From positions 496,001 to 560,000 of the forward strand of contig NZ_BDCJ01000003.1 of NCBI RefSeq assembly GCF_001613445.1: a stretch of DNA of 64,000 bases, written 5' to 3'. The position numbers were made by a program, and so were the translations under genes. Source of the DNA: Nocardia grenadensis NBRC 108939 (GTDB lineage: Bacteria > Actinomycetota > Actinomycetes > Mycobacteriales > Mycobacteriaceae). The notes beneath the pieces were generated by a model. That model was not told the DNA's origin. It worked only from the letters and a program-made list of their open reading frames with translations, and did not search any database. Shown in pieces: positions 1-7,904 of this stretch (within the stretch, counting starts at the first letter, position 1; each line of letters starts with the position of its first letter).

Positions 1-498
1 CGCGCAGAAGCACACACCACCCGGTTCCGTGCAGTTCGCGGCGACCACGAACAGATCGCCGGTGCGCGCGGTGAACCCGGCATCAGGCTGGGCGCCACCG
101 CCGAGAACCCGGCGCAGTATGCCCATCGCCGCAAGGTCGCAACCGCGGACACCGAGAAAGGCCGAGCGGGCGGGCACCGTCTCCGCCGGTTCGGGTTCGA
201 GATCGGGGCCCATGGCGGAAATCCTGCGCCGAGGCGGATGCAGAAACTGTTTCCAGGAGCCCGGGCCCGCGGAATGCGCGAACACGGCGTGGTCGGCGCG
301 ACGCCGGAGCCGGTAGTACCCCGGGGCAGTCTCCACACCCCATCCATCGGGCAGTTCCGACCCCGATTCGAGTTCGTCGAGCACCACCGCACCGTCGCGG
401 ACGCGCGGTCCTATCACCCGATATCCGCGCGCACGCAACACCTCCACCAGCCCATCCAGGCCCGCACGGTCGATCACGGCCGTCCCACCCGGCATCAT
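1..498 (-). CDS. 4Fe-4S redox protein, hydrogenase/sulfite reductase beta-subunit-like (3' end off window)
   Basis: The first about 166 residues are present and the C-terminus is cut by the window edge. Recognisable blocks are ETAPGYYRLRRR, GSWKQFLHPP, SAFLGVRGCDLAAMGILRRVL and, at the edge, NCTEPGGVCFC. These match the N-terminal half of the 4Fe-4S dicluster proteins related to sulfhydrogenase beta and anaerobic sulfite reductase subunit A, which pass electrons between a flavin subunit and a partner enzyme. The ferredoxin cysteine clusters would lie in the missing part. The start is ATG at 498 (another ATG at 495), preceded by GGAGGT at 503-508. The partner hydrogenase genes, if any, lie outside the window, so the electron acceptor is not known. 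Confidence 0.75.
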   Translation of the reverse strand, partial: MMPGGTAVIDRAGLDGLVEVLRARGYRVIGPRVRDGAVVLDELESGSELPDGWGVETAPGYYRLRRRADHAVFAHSAGPGSWKQFLHPPRRRISAMGPDLEPEPAETVPARSAFLGVRGCDLAAMGILRRVLGGGAQPDAGFTARTGDLFVVAANCTEPGGVCFCA

Positions 499-576
499 CA
501 CCACCTCCGATCCGTCCGAACACCTCGCCCGCTTCCGAGTCTGGACCGGTCGGACAGCCCCTGCGAGAGAAGAAGG

Positions 577-1308
577 TCACCGATCGGCACCGCCGGGCGC
601 GTCGGGGTCGCCCCGGTGCGCCGGTACGGACGCCAACCGCGCGAGGAACCAATCGCGGACCAGTTCGGCGACCCGCTCCAAAGCTCCCGGCTCGGCGAAC
701 AGATGCGTGGCGCCGGGCACCACGACCAACTCGGTGTCGCCGGGCATCTGCTGTGCCGCCGACCTGTTGAGCTCGAGCACCTGCGGATCATCGCCCCCTA
801 CGATCAACAATGTGGGCACGCGCACCGCCCCCAGCGCCGGCCCGGCCAGATCCGGCCGACCACCGCGCGAGACCACCGTGGTGATCGTGACGCCGGGATC
901 GGTCGCGGCGCGCAGTGCGGCGGCCGCTCCGGTACTGGCGCCGAAGTAGGCCAATCGCAGCGCCGCGAGATCCGCACGTGCTGTCGCCCAATGGGTGACT
1001 TCGAGCAGTCGCCGCGCGAGCAGCTCGATATCGAAAACACGCGCTCGTGCCTTTTCCTCGTCCCCGGTGAGCAGATCGACGAGCAAGGTGGCCAGCCCGG
1101 CACGGCCGAGCGCGTCGGCCACGAATCGGTTGCGCGGACTGTGCCGGCTACTGCCGCTGCCGTGCGCGAAAACGACCAGCCCGAGCGGACCTTCCGGCAC
1201 TGCGAGATTTCCGGCCAGCTGCCCGCCCCGAACCTGGACGACAACCTGCTCGTCGCGTCGGGCCCGGTGGGCAGCCGATCGCCGCGCGGAACCGTCCTGG
1301 AATGTCAT
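577..1308 (-). CDS. Alpha/beta hydrolase, dienelactone hydrolase family
   Basis: The protein has 243 residues. An FAHGSGSSRHSPRNR loop (about 48-61) forms the oxyanion region, the nucleophile motif is GASTG (Ser125), and GGDDP (about 171-175) and GATHLF (His202) supply the probable acid and histidine of the triad. It resembles the hydrolase half of mycobacterial Rv0571c-type proteins, in which a phosphoribosyltransferase is fused to a dienelactone hydrolase; here the hydrolase stands alone. The ATG at 1308 overlaps the stop of the upstream CBS gene as ATGA, which fixes the start and suggests translational coupling. The reading frame extends upstream, but that part runs antisense to nothing conserved and overlaps the CBS gene. 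The substrate is unknown. Confidence 0.8.
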   Translation of the reverse strand: MTFQDGSARRSAAHRARRDEQVVVQVRGGQLAGNLAVPEGPLGLVVFAHGSGSSRHSPRNRFVADALGRAGLATLLVDLLTGDEEKARARVFDIELLARRLLEVTHWATARADLAALRLAYFGASTGAAAALRAATDPGVTITTVVSRGGRPDLAGPALGAVRVPTLLIVGGDDPQVLELNRSAAQQMPGDTELVVVPGATHLFAEPGALERVAELVRDWFLARLASVPAHRGDPDAPGGADR

Positions 1309-1886
1309 CCGGCGGACCGAACGTGCGCGGTATCCACCACTCGAGCCGACTCGACACCGGCGACCGTCCGGATCATGGCCGTCAGAACGCGCCGCTCGGC
1401 CTCGTCGGCACAGCAACCGTGGACGGTGACCGTCCCGTCGGCTACCTCGACTTCCCATCCGCGTTGGCTGCCTGAGTAGTCGTCGAGGAGAGAGCACACC
1501 CGCGCTTCGATCACACCCTGGTTCAACGCGAAGGCACGGAGCAGATCGCTGCGCGATATGACGCCGACGAGCACCCCGGCCGCGACGACCGGAAGCGATC
1601 GGCGATGGTGATCGAGCGCGGCCTTCACCACATCCGATACCTCGGTGGTGGGCTCGACCACCTCCACCGGGCTCGACATCGCCACCCCCACCACCGCCGA
1701 GGCGTTCCGGGATTCGAGCGCGGCCATGGCGTCGGACTCGGACAGGAGGCCGACGACCCGCTCCCGGTCATCGACCACCGGTAGCGCCGCGAAACCGTGA
1801 GTGGTCAGGAGCCCGACCGCTTCCGAGAGCGGTGTCTCCCGGCGGACCGTGACGACGGGGCGGCTCATTATGTCACGTGCACGCAC
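1305..1886 (-). CDS. CBS-domain pair with C-terminal BON-like domain
   Basis: About 193 residues. Two CBS motifs follow the start: RARDIMSRPVVTVRRETPL...LPVVDDRERVVGLLSESD and VAMSSPVEVVEPTTEVSDVV...LPVVAAGVLVGVISRSDLLRA. The last about 55 residues (WEVEVADGTVTVHGCCADEAERR...) fit a BON fold. CBS pairs bind adenosine nucleotides and act as regulators; BON domains are linked to membranes or osmotic stress. Similar proteins occur next to universal stress proteins in mycobacterial hypoxia regulons. I chose GTG at 1886 because GGAGGGA lies 10 bases upstream and the CBS domain begins at once; an upstream ATG at 2099 would add 71 low-complexity residues. It is the first gene of a pair with the hydrolase. 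Confidence 0.8.
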   Translation of the reverse strand: MRARDIMSRPVVTVRRETPLSEAVGLLTTHGFAALPVVDDRERVVGLLSESDAMAALESRNASAVVGVAMSSPVEVVEPTTEVSDVVKAALDHHRRSLPVVAAGVLVGVISRSDLLRAFALNQGVIEARVCSLLDDYSGSQRGWEVEVADGTVTVHGCCADEAERRVLTAMIRTVAGVESARVVDTAHVRSAG

Positions 1887-2240
1887 GGTGATCAGCTCCC
1901 TCCGGCGGACCTGTTCCCACAGCAGCCCCTGGTGCCGAAGCGACGGAACATACTGTTGCTCACCACACTCGTCATCGGCGATCACGGCCGATAGTGCGGA
2001 AGGTGCACCGGGACGAGGACCAATGTCATCGGCTGCGGTCTGTCCGAGCCGCGCCGACAGCGCCATCGCCGCGCCTCCCCCACAAGCCATCCGTCGCACC
2101 GGCGGGGTACTCGTCCGGCATCGACAGGACCGAGGTCACCTTTCCGGTGACCGGGGTACCTCACCCGCCCGGCCCGGCGCGCGAGAAGATTGTGTTCCGA
2201 CCGGTCTCAGCACGGCAGGCCGACGAGGAAAGACGAGGTC
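1887..2240. promoter_or_regulatory. Divergent intergenic region with a perfect inverted repeat
   Basis: About 350 bases separate the divergent CBS-BON gene and the membrane protein gene. At 2134-2152 lies GGTCACCTTTCCGGTGACC, two perfect 7-base arms around TTTCC, a plausible operator for both promoters. No protein frame with a convincing start was seen. I did not find a clear -35/-10 pair. Confidence 0.4.
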
Positions 2241-3185
2241 ATGGCCCGTCCTGAGATCACCATGCGGTTCGGTTGGCGCACTGTCGCCTGGATCGCGGTG
2301 ACCGTTGTGGCCACCTTTATCCTGTTACCGCAGGTCACTCGGCTCGGGCGGTCCGGCGCGGCCCTGGGGGAAGCGCGCTGGCCGTGGCCGGCGGCAGCGC
2401 TGATCATGTCGGTGGCGACCTACGCGGCCGCCGCGCTGGCTCTGATGGGTGCCTGCCCTCGCCGGCTGGTCTTCATTCGCACAATGGAAGTGCAGCTGGC
2501 GACTTCCTTCGCGAATCTGCTACTGCCCTATGGGCTCGGCGCGACAGCGGTGAACGAACGATACCTGGAACGGTCCGGCGTACCACCGGCCACGGCCGTC
2601 GCGACGGTCGCGGTCACAGTGAGCACCGGTATGGTCCTGCACATCGTGGAATTGGCCGCGGTGGGCCTCTGGCTCGGCGGGACCGGGCAGCTGTTCTCGG
2701 CCACCCTGCCCGGCGGCCGGACCGTGCTGATCGGGGGCGGTATCGCGTTGGCTATCTCCGGGCTGATCATCGTGATCGCGGTGCGGCGGCCGGAGCTGGT
2801 CCGCGACGCGCGCGACACCCTGCGTTCGATGATCCGCCTGCTCCGGCAACCCCACCGGGCGGCGCTGCTGTTCGGCGGTCAGTTGAGCGTGAACCTCGCG
2901 TATATCACCGCACTGGGGTTCGCGCTGCATGCTTTCGGGCAGTACGTGTCCCCGGGCCGGCTGGCAGCCGCATACCTGGCCGGGTCGGCGCTCGGCGCCG
3001 CCGGCCCGACACCGGCCGGGTTGGGTGTGGTCGAGGCTTCCCTGGTCGCGGGTCTGGCGGTGGTCGGCGTGCCGCCCGGCCCCGCGGTGGCCGGAGTTCT
3101 CACCTTCCGGCTGGCGACCTTCTGGTTGCCGGCGGCGCTCGGCTTCTTCTCGTATCGCGCACTGAAGCATCGAAACCGGCTATGA
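2241..3185 (+). CDS. Lysylphosphatidylglycerol synthase TM-region (YbhN/UPF0104) membrane protein
   Basis: A 314-residue integral membrane protein with about eight hydrophobic segments (WIAVTVVATFILL, AAALIMSVATYAAAALALMGA, VLIGGGIALAISGLIIVIAV and others). Conserved family signatures are NLLLPYGLGATAVNERYLERSG in the middle and AGSALGAAGPTPAGLGVVEASLVAGL near the end; the latter GPTPAGLGVVEA block is diagnostic of the LPG-synthase/YbhN flippase-like superfamily. No soluble MprF-type aminoacyl transferase domain is attached, so it may flip or transport a lipid rather than make lysyl-PG. The start is ATG 2241, with a GAGGAAAGACGAGG ribosome site just before; the frame is open further upstream, but without a ribosome site. 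Confidence 0.8.
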   Translation: MARPEITMRFGWRTVAWIAVTVVATFILLPQVTRLGRSGAALGEARWPWPAAALIMSVATYAAAALALMGACPRRLVFIRTMEVQLATSFANLLLPYGLGATAVNERYLERSGVPPATAVATVAVTVSTGMVLHIVELAAVGLWLGGTGQLFSATLPGGRTVLIGGGIALAISGLIIVIAVRRPELVRDARDTLRSMIRLLRQPHRAALLFGGQLSVNLAYITALGFALHAFGQYVSPGRLAAAYLAGSALGAAGPTPAGLGVVEASLVAGLAVVGVPPGPAVAGVLTFRLATFWLPAALGFFSYRALKHRNRL

Positions 3186-3362
3186 GTCGCGGTTCCGCGC
3201 CCCGAGAGTATTTCGTCCCCAGCGGCCGGTGACGAACGGCAGCAGACGCCGGCCGTCGCCTCGGATAGCGTCCGCTGACGACACCGGGGCAACGGGTCTG
3301 CGTGGTCGCCGGAACCGGTCTCGGCCAGCCAGTCCACATCGCCGGAGCGGAGGCTCGACGAA

Positions 3363-4232
3363 ATGCCCGCACACAGTGATCCCGCCGTTGTCGTCGGAAT
3401 CGACGGATCATCCGCGTCTTTCGGGGCGCTGACCTGGGCAGCTCTGGAAGCGGAACGGCGGGCGCCGCTGCGGCTCGTCTATGCCATCGGCGCACCCGTG
3501 GACAGCGGCCCGGCCGTCAGTGCCGTCTTCGACAGGGCCTCGATGCGCGCGGAAGGGGAAGCCATACTGCGCACCGCCGAGAAAACGGTACGGGCGACGG
3601 TCGAGCGGCCGGACGATCTCGATGTCGAGACCACGGTCGCCGATCCGCCACCGGCGCTCGTACTGGTCGACCACTCCGAAGGCGCCCGCATGATCGTCGT
3701 GGGCACCACCGGCTGTGACGCGACAGGGCGCACTCTGCTCGGCTCGGTGAGCGATTTCCTGGCCCATCACGCACACTGCCCGGTGGCAGTCGTCCCCCAA
3801 TCGACCGGTTTCGATCCGGGGCGCCCACCCGGTCCCGTCGTGGTGGGGGTCGATGGGTCGCCCGACTGCGTCCGGGCAATCGATACGGCCTTCGACGAAG
3901 CCGCCCGCCACCGGACGAGCATCGTCGCCGTCACCGTATGGTCCGAGCTCTTCCGATACAGCTCCCACGACGAGATCGCGGCACGGGCACAGGCCGTACA
4001 GTCGGAATGCCTGGCAGGCCACTGCGAACAGTATCCGGATATCGAGGTCGTCCGAGTCGTCGAGGAAGATCTCGCCGCTCGACGCCTGCTGGAGGAAGCG
4101 GACAGAGGCCGGCTACTGGTGGTGGGTGCCCGCGGGAACGGAGGATTCGCCGGAACGACACTCGGCTCGGTCGTACGAGCGGTTCTGCACGGCGCCACTA
4201 CCCCGGTGATCGTCGCCCGCCCCCGCGCCTGA
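3363..4232 (+). CDS. Tandem universal stress protein (two USP domains)
   Basis: 289 residues in two repeats. The first begins VVVGIDGSSASFGALTWAA and ends in the ATP-binding GTTGCDATGRTLLGSVSDFLAHHAHCPVAVV (G-2x-G-9x-G-S type); the second begins VVVGVDGSPDCVRAIDTAFDEAA and ends GARGNGGFAGTTLGSVVRAVLHGATTPVIV. Double-domain USPs of this size (Rv2005c, Rv2623 type) bind ATP and slow growth under hypoxia in mycobacteria. In the first domain the GTTG segment lacks the usual G-R/H-G-x-G order, so nucleotide binding may rest mainly on the second. ATG 3363 has GGAGG nine bases upstream. Confidence 0.9.
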   Translation: MPAHSDPAVVVGIDGSSASFGALTWAALEAERRAPLRLVYAIGAPVDSGPAVSAVFDRASMRAEGEAILRTAEKTVRATVERPDDLDVETTVADPPPALVLVDHSEGARMIVVGTTGCDATGRTLLGSVSDFLAHHAHCPVAVVPQSTGFDPGRPPGPVVVGVDGSPDCVRAIDTAFDEAARHRTSIVAVTVWSELFRYSSHDEIAARAQAVQSECLAGHCEQYPDIEVVRVVEEDLAARRLLEEADRGRLLVVGARGNGGFAGTTLGSVVRAVLHGATTPVIVARPRA

Positions 4233-4299
4233 TTCCCACCGGTTGCGGCCTCGGCGACAGACGGACGGTACTCGGCTATTCGACTATCGCCCCGGATAG

Positions 4300-4700
4300 G
4301 GATTCCCAGAACACTCCGCTGGCACGCCCGCGTCACATCCGTCGCGGTGACGACGGCCAGCAGACTCTGGCGTCCATCGAGCGCGGTGATCAGGCCCGTA
4401 TCCGGTCGGAGGAGAACTGGGAGCACACGTCGGCGGGCGGCTCGTCCGGGTGCGTGCGAGCCGCCTCGGGCAGGGGCGGGCGATTCGCCCCACGATCGTC
4501 GTCTCCCGGTCGGCGGACAGCACGCCGGTCAGCGGCGGCCAGGTGAGGATACCTACCGGACGTGCCTCTCCGTCGACGACGGGGAACACACCGTGCCGTA
4601 TGCGACGCAGGATATCGGAGCGCACCAGCTCATCGATCGTCCAGGCATCGCGAACCGCGGTCGGGTGCGTGGTCATCACATCATGTATGCGAAGATTACC
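4300..4700 (-). pseudogene. CBS-domain protein remnant with two frame changes
   Basis: Translation shows pieces of one CBS pair in three frames. VMTTHPTAVRDAW...VFPVVDGEARPVGILTWPPL...TIVGRIARP is in one frame; the expected link EAARTHPDEPPADV is in a second; LPVLLRPDTGLITALDGR followed by SLLAVVTATDVTRA is in a third. The order and spacing are those of a C-terminal CBS pair as found on Rv2625c-type site-2 metalloproteases. A few residues upstream of 4690 (RRLQLGNLRIHDV) also read in frame, but no protease core (HExxH) is present. Either two indels have destroyed the gene and its N-terminal part has been lost, or there are base errors here; the missing protease makes decay more likely. Confidence 0.65.
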
Positions 4701-5094
4701 GAGCTGGAGCCGTCTAGCCGCAGCGGCGAGTTCCGCACCGCCGATATTTCTGTTCGCCGTGGGTGTCGCCCGCTTGTTCTGTCGTGCCCGTGCGCCGGAT
4801 CCTCATACACTCGGCGCATAACGATAATGCTGGCGACGCCCCGCCGGACGAATGTATTCGCACCCATACTGGAACCGGTACGGCCGCTCGCTACCGATGC
4901 AGACGCCGGCAGCGCGGGGGTACCGCGGCACGGCCGCGAGAGCGGCTGCCTGTGCACAACACCGCGCGTCCGTCCTCGGTCGAAGCCGCACAAGGCACAC
5001 CTTCGGCCGGTGGCTGCTCGGCGTCGACCCGTCGCTACGCGATGGGCGCGTCGCTTCGGATGTGCCTTCCACACTAATTCGACCGAGGAGTTTC
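4701..5094. other. Non-coding stretch before the terpene synthase
   Basis: Apart from a possible extension of the CBS remnant up to about 4790, I see no convincing gene. A reading frame is open from 4852 into the terpene synthase, but its first 81 codons show no family similarity and there is a better start with a ribosome site at 5095. No clear operator or promoter was identified. Confidence 0.4.
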
Positions 5095-6351
5095 ATGAAC
5101 TCGACCTTCGGAGAATCCAAGCGACCACAAGCATTGGTCGCAGGGGTCCGCCCGGTGCTCGAATCACGGCAGCACGCCACGAGCACAGTGAGTAGCTTCG
5201 CGCCGTTGGATCGTCCATTCCGGTCGGAGCATCATCCGCTGCCGAGCTTGCGGAGAAAAGAAGTGGGCGACGTCCGCCCGGAGCCGATCCGGCTACCGCC
5301 GATCTGGTGCCCGCTGCCTTTGCGAGCGCGGTCCGGCGACCGAGCTGTTCAGCAGCAATCCGAGAAATTCTTCGCTGCACACGGTTTCGGCGATCGCGCG
5401 ATGAGCTCGGCCAAAGCGATGGGAACCGGTCGGCTGGCGTGCATGTGGGCCCCCGAGGGAACCGCAGAGGGCGTGCAGCTGTTGAGTGATTGGCTCATGT
5501 GGGCGCTGCTGTTCGATGATCGGTATTGCGATGCGGGTGAGGTGTCGCGCGATCCCACCGCCTTCGGGCATGTCGCATCGCGCATGTTCGAAGCCGCGCT
5601 GGCGGTCGAGCGGGAAGGGATCGGTGACGGCGAGTTCGACGGATTCGCCGCGGCTCTCGGTGACATCTTCGCCCGCATCGCTCGGATAGGTGGTGCGGAG
5701 CAGGCTCTGCTCTGCAGTCGTTCACAGTTCCAGTGGGCGCTCGGCGCCGCGTGTGGTGTCGGTGACCGCAATGGCAACTACCTGCGCGGTCTGGAGGAGC
5801 ATCTCATCGCCCGGCCGATGGACGGAGCCGATTCGGTCTCGATTCATCTCATCGAGATCGCCGAGGGCACGTGGCTGGACAGCGCGACTCGGCTGAGCGG
5901 CCCGGTCCGCGCGATCACCGCGGCAGCGGGATTGCTACTCACCGTTCCCACCGACCTCGCCTCCTATGGACACGAGAGCCGGCAAGCGGCACTGGAGTCC
6001 AATGTTGTGGCGATTCTGGCGGCCGACAACGATTGTTCGGTCCAGACTGCCGTCGAGATGGCGGGCGCATTGCTGGAAGAGGTTATGCAGCTGTTCGTCG
6101 ATCTCCGGGAGCGGCTGGCGGCCGACGCCGGTCCCGCGCTGCGCCACTACCTGAGCAACCTGTCCAATATGGTCCGGGGAACGCTGGAGTGGCAACGGGT
6201 TCTGCCACGATACGCCTGCGCGCCGGAACAGTATGCCGATCTGGCCTCAGGAGACGTTGCGGCTGAGCCCTTGCACGAAATCGCGGCCGAACGGCACTTC
6301 ACTCGAGTCGAGCCGCCCGCGGCGATTCGTTGGTGGTGGGGCTACGTCTGA
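5095..6351 (+). CDS. Class I terpene synthase (cyclase)
   Basis: 418 residues. The family opening RLPPIWCPLPLR is near residue 60, after an unusually long N-terminal extension. The aspartate-rich metal motif is FDDRYCD (about 140-146). The second metal motif reads TDLASYGHE (from about 286), where the usual NSE triad starts with Asn; Thr replaces it. The conserved C-terminal RY pair is in WQRVLPRYAC (about 372). The gap from aspartate motif to triad (about 145) and triad to RY (about 86) fits bacterial type I cyclases that ionise GPP, FPP or GGPP with three magnesium ions. ATG 5095 follows GAGGAG. No prenyltransferase or P450 is adjacent, so the product cannot be guessed. Confidence 0.85.
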   Translation: MNSTFGESKRPQALVAGVRPVLESRQHATSTVSSFAPLDRPFRSEHHPLPSLRRKEVGDVRPEPIRLPPIWCPLPLRARSGDRAVQQQSEKFFAAHGFGDRAMSSAKAMGTGRLACMWAPEGTAEGVQLLSDWLMWALLFDDRYCDAGEVSRDPTAFGHVASRMFEAALAVEREGIGDGEFDGFAAALGDIFARIARIGGAEQALLCSRSQFQWALGAACGVGDRNGNYLRGLEEHLIARPMDGADSVSIHLIEIAEGTWLDSATRLSGPVRAITAAAGLLLTVPTDLASYGHESRQAALESNVVAILAADNDCSVQTAVEMAGALLEEVMQLFVDLRERLAADAGPALRHYLSNLSNMVRGTLEWQRVLPRYACAPEQYADLASGDVAAEPLHEIAAERHFTRVEPPAAIRWWWGYV

Positions 6352-6408
6352 GCGGGCGACGGCTCCCGCGATGTGCCGCGGTGGTCCGACGATGCGGTGT
6401 CCGGTCCC

Positions 6409-6422
6409 GGGCCCAAGGTCCC
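6409..6422 (-). promoter_or_regulatory. Possible DosR-type box upstream of the WS/DGAT gene
   Basis: On the minus strand this reads GGGACCTTGGGCCC, close to the GGGAC-4x-GNCCC core of mycobacterial DosR sites (consensus TTSGGGACTWWAGTCCCSAA). It lies 118 bases before the ATG of the acyltransferase, whose M. tuberculosis counterpart tgs1 is DosR-controlled. In GC-rich DNA such a match can occur by chance, and the outer AA/TT bases are absent. Confidence 0.3.
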
Positions 6423-6539
6423 GCCCGCCGGTGACCTGGGCATCTCATCGGTCGGGCCCGAGCGCGCGAGGATGAGAACTCCGAGAAGGTATCCACCACA
6501 GGCAGTACAGTTCGCAACTGCTGCCGGAACAGGTTCGCG

Positions 6540-7904
6540 ATGACCGAACTGGGCCCGCTGGACACGGGCTTTCTGGAGATGGAGGACACCGACCGCCGGG
6601 TGAGCCTCGGCATCGGCACCGTGGCGATCCTCGAAGGACCGCCCCCGACCCGGGCCGAGCTGTACGGCTGGCTGGACCGTGGACTACGACAGCAGCCCCG
6701 GCTGCGTCAGCGGGTCCGGCGCCGGGCCTTCGACCTGCGGGCCCCGGTCTGGGAAGTCGACGCGGGTTTCGATCTGAATCGGCACGTGCGGTGGTCGGCA
6801 TTGCCCGCGCCGGGCGGCGACACGGAGTTGGAGCAGCTGATCGCCACCGAGCTGACCGAACGGCTGGACCGCGACCACCCGCTGTGGGAGGTGGTCGTGG
6901 TCGACCGGCTGGCGGAGGACCGCTGGGCCTTGATCGTGCGCGCCCATCACACCATGCTCGACGGCATCTCGGAGATCACACTGCTGGAGAACTTCTGCGA
7001 CCCGGTCACCGGCGGAAGCCGACTACCGGGACCGAGGCACAGCCGTACGGGTAGCGATATTGTGCGGCAACTGAAGGAGGTCACACGACTACCGGTAGCG
7101 TTCCCCCGATCGGTGGTACGGACTGTTCGTGTTCTCGCCCCGATCCTGTACGCGGTGATCGCCCCCGCGAGCGATTCGTCGCTCAACGGCCCGCTCGGGC
7201 GCCGGCGGCGTTACACGGTGGCGCGCACGTCCCTGCCGAGGGTACGAGAGATCGCCGAGGTCTTCGGCGTCACCGTCAACGATGTCGCGGTGGCCGCGAT
7301 CGCCGCCGCGTACCGGCGTCTACTGCTCAGCCGCGGCGAACAACCCACCCCGACCGACCTGCGCATCCTCATACCGATCTCGACCTGCGAGCGGGACTCC
7401 GAACAGGTACTCGACAATCAGGTATCCGCGATGGTCGCGCATCTGCCGGTGGAGATCGAGCACCCGGTCGAACGACTGGTCGCCGTCCACGAGCAGGTAC
7501 GGCAACACCGCGCCCGCGGGGAAGCCGATACCGAGAAGGCGCTGCTCGGCTGGTCGCGATGGCTACCTTTCGGATTCGTGGCCGAAGTGTTCCGGCTGGC
7601 GGTGTCGTTCCCGCAGCGCGGGGTGGTGACTTTCGCAACCGACATTCCCGGCCCCGGGCGCCGCTTGACCCTGGGCGGCCGAAAGGTGCTCGAGCTGTGG
7701 CCCTGCATCCCCATTGCGCTGCGGGTCCGCACTACCGTCGCGATCCTGAGCTATCGCGACCGGCTGACTTTCGGGATCACCGGAGATTACGACACCACAC
7801 CCGATATCCGGACGATCGCCTCGGGTATCGCGACGGAGATAGCGGTTTTGGTGGCGCATGCGCGCGACCGGCGGCCCCCCACGGTTCACAGACCCGTAGG
7901 GTAG
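6540..7904 (+). CDS. Wax ester synthase/diacylglycerol acyltransferase (WS/DGAT)
   Basis: 454 residues, the usual length. [12 protein letters not shown] opens the protein as in the family; the catalytic HHTMLDG is at 136-142; the second-half signatures [54 protein letters not shown], and [28 protein letters not shown] follow. These enzymes move an acyl group from acyl-CoA to diacylglycerol or fatty alcohol, building storage lipid at the membrane. The Mtb homologue tgs1 is induced by hypoxia, which fits the stress proteins around it. The 3' end overlaps the convergent esterase fusion by 19 bases. Confidence 0.9.
   Translation: MTELGPLDTGFLEMEDTDRRVSLGIGTVAILEGPPPTRAELYGWLDRGLRQQPRLRQRVRRRAFDLRAPVWEVDAGFDLNRHVRWSALPAPGGDTELEQLIATELTERLDRDHPLWEVVVVDRLAEDRWALIVRAHHTMLDGISEITLLENFCDPVTGGSRLPGPRHSRTGSDIVRQLKEVTRLPVAFPRSVVRTVRVLAPILYAVIAPASDSSLNGPLGRRRRYTVARTSLPRVREIAEVFGVTVNDVAVAAIAAAYRRLLLSRGEQPTPTDLRILIPISTCERDSEQVLDNQVSAMVAHLPVEIEHPVERLVAVHEQVRQHRARGEADTEKALLGWSRWLPFGFVAEVFRLAVSFPQRGVVTFATDIPGPGRRLTLGGRKVLELWPCIPIALRVRTTVAILSYRDRLTFGITGDYDTTPDIRTIASGIATEIAVLVAHARDRRPPTVHRPVG

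Noticed and set aside
238..1479. Plus-strand open frame of 413 codons at the left end
   Set aside because: It is antisense to the alpha/beta hydrolase and CBS genes, both of which have conserved motifs and coupled starts.
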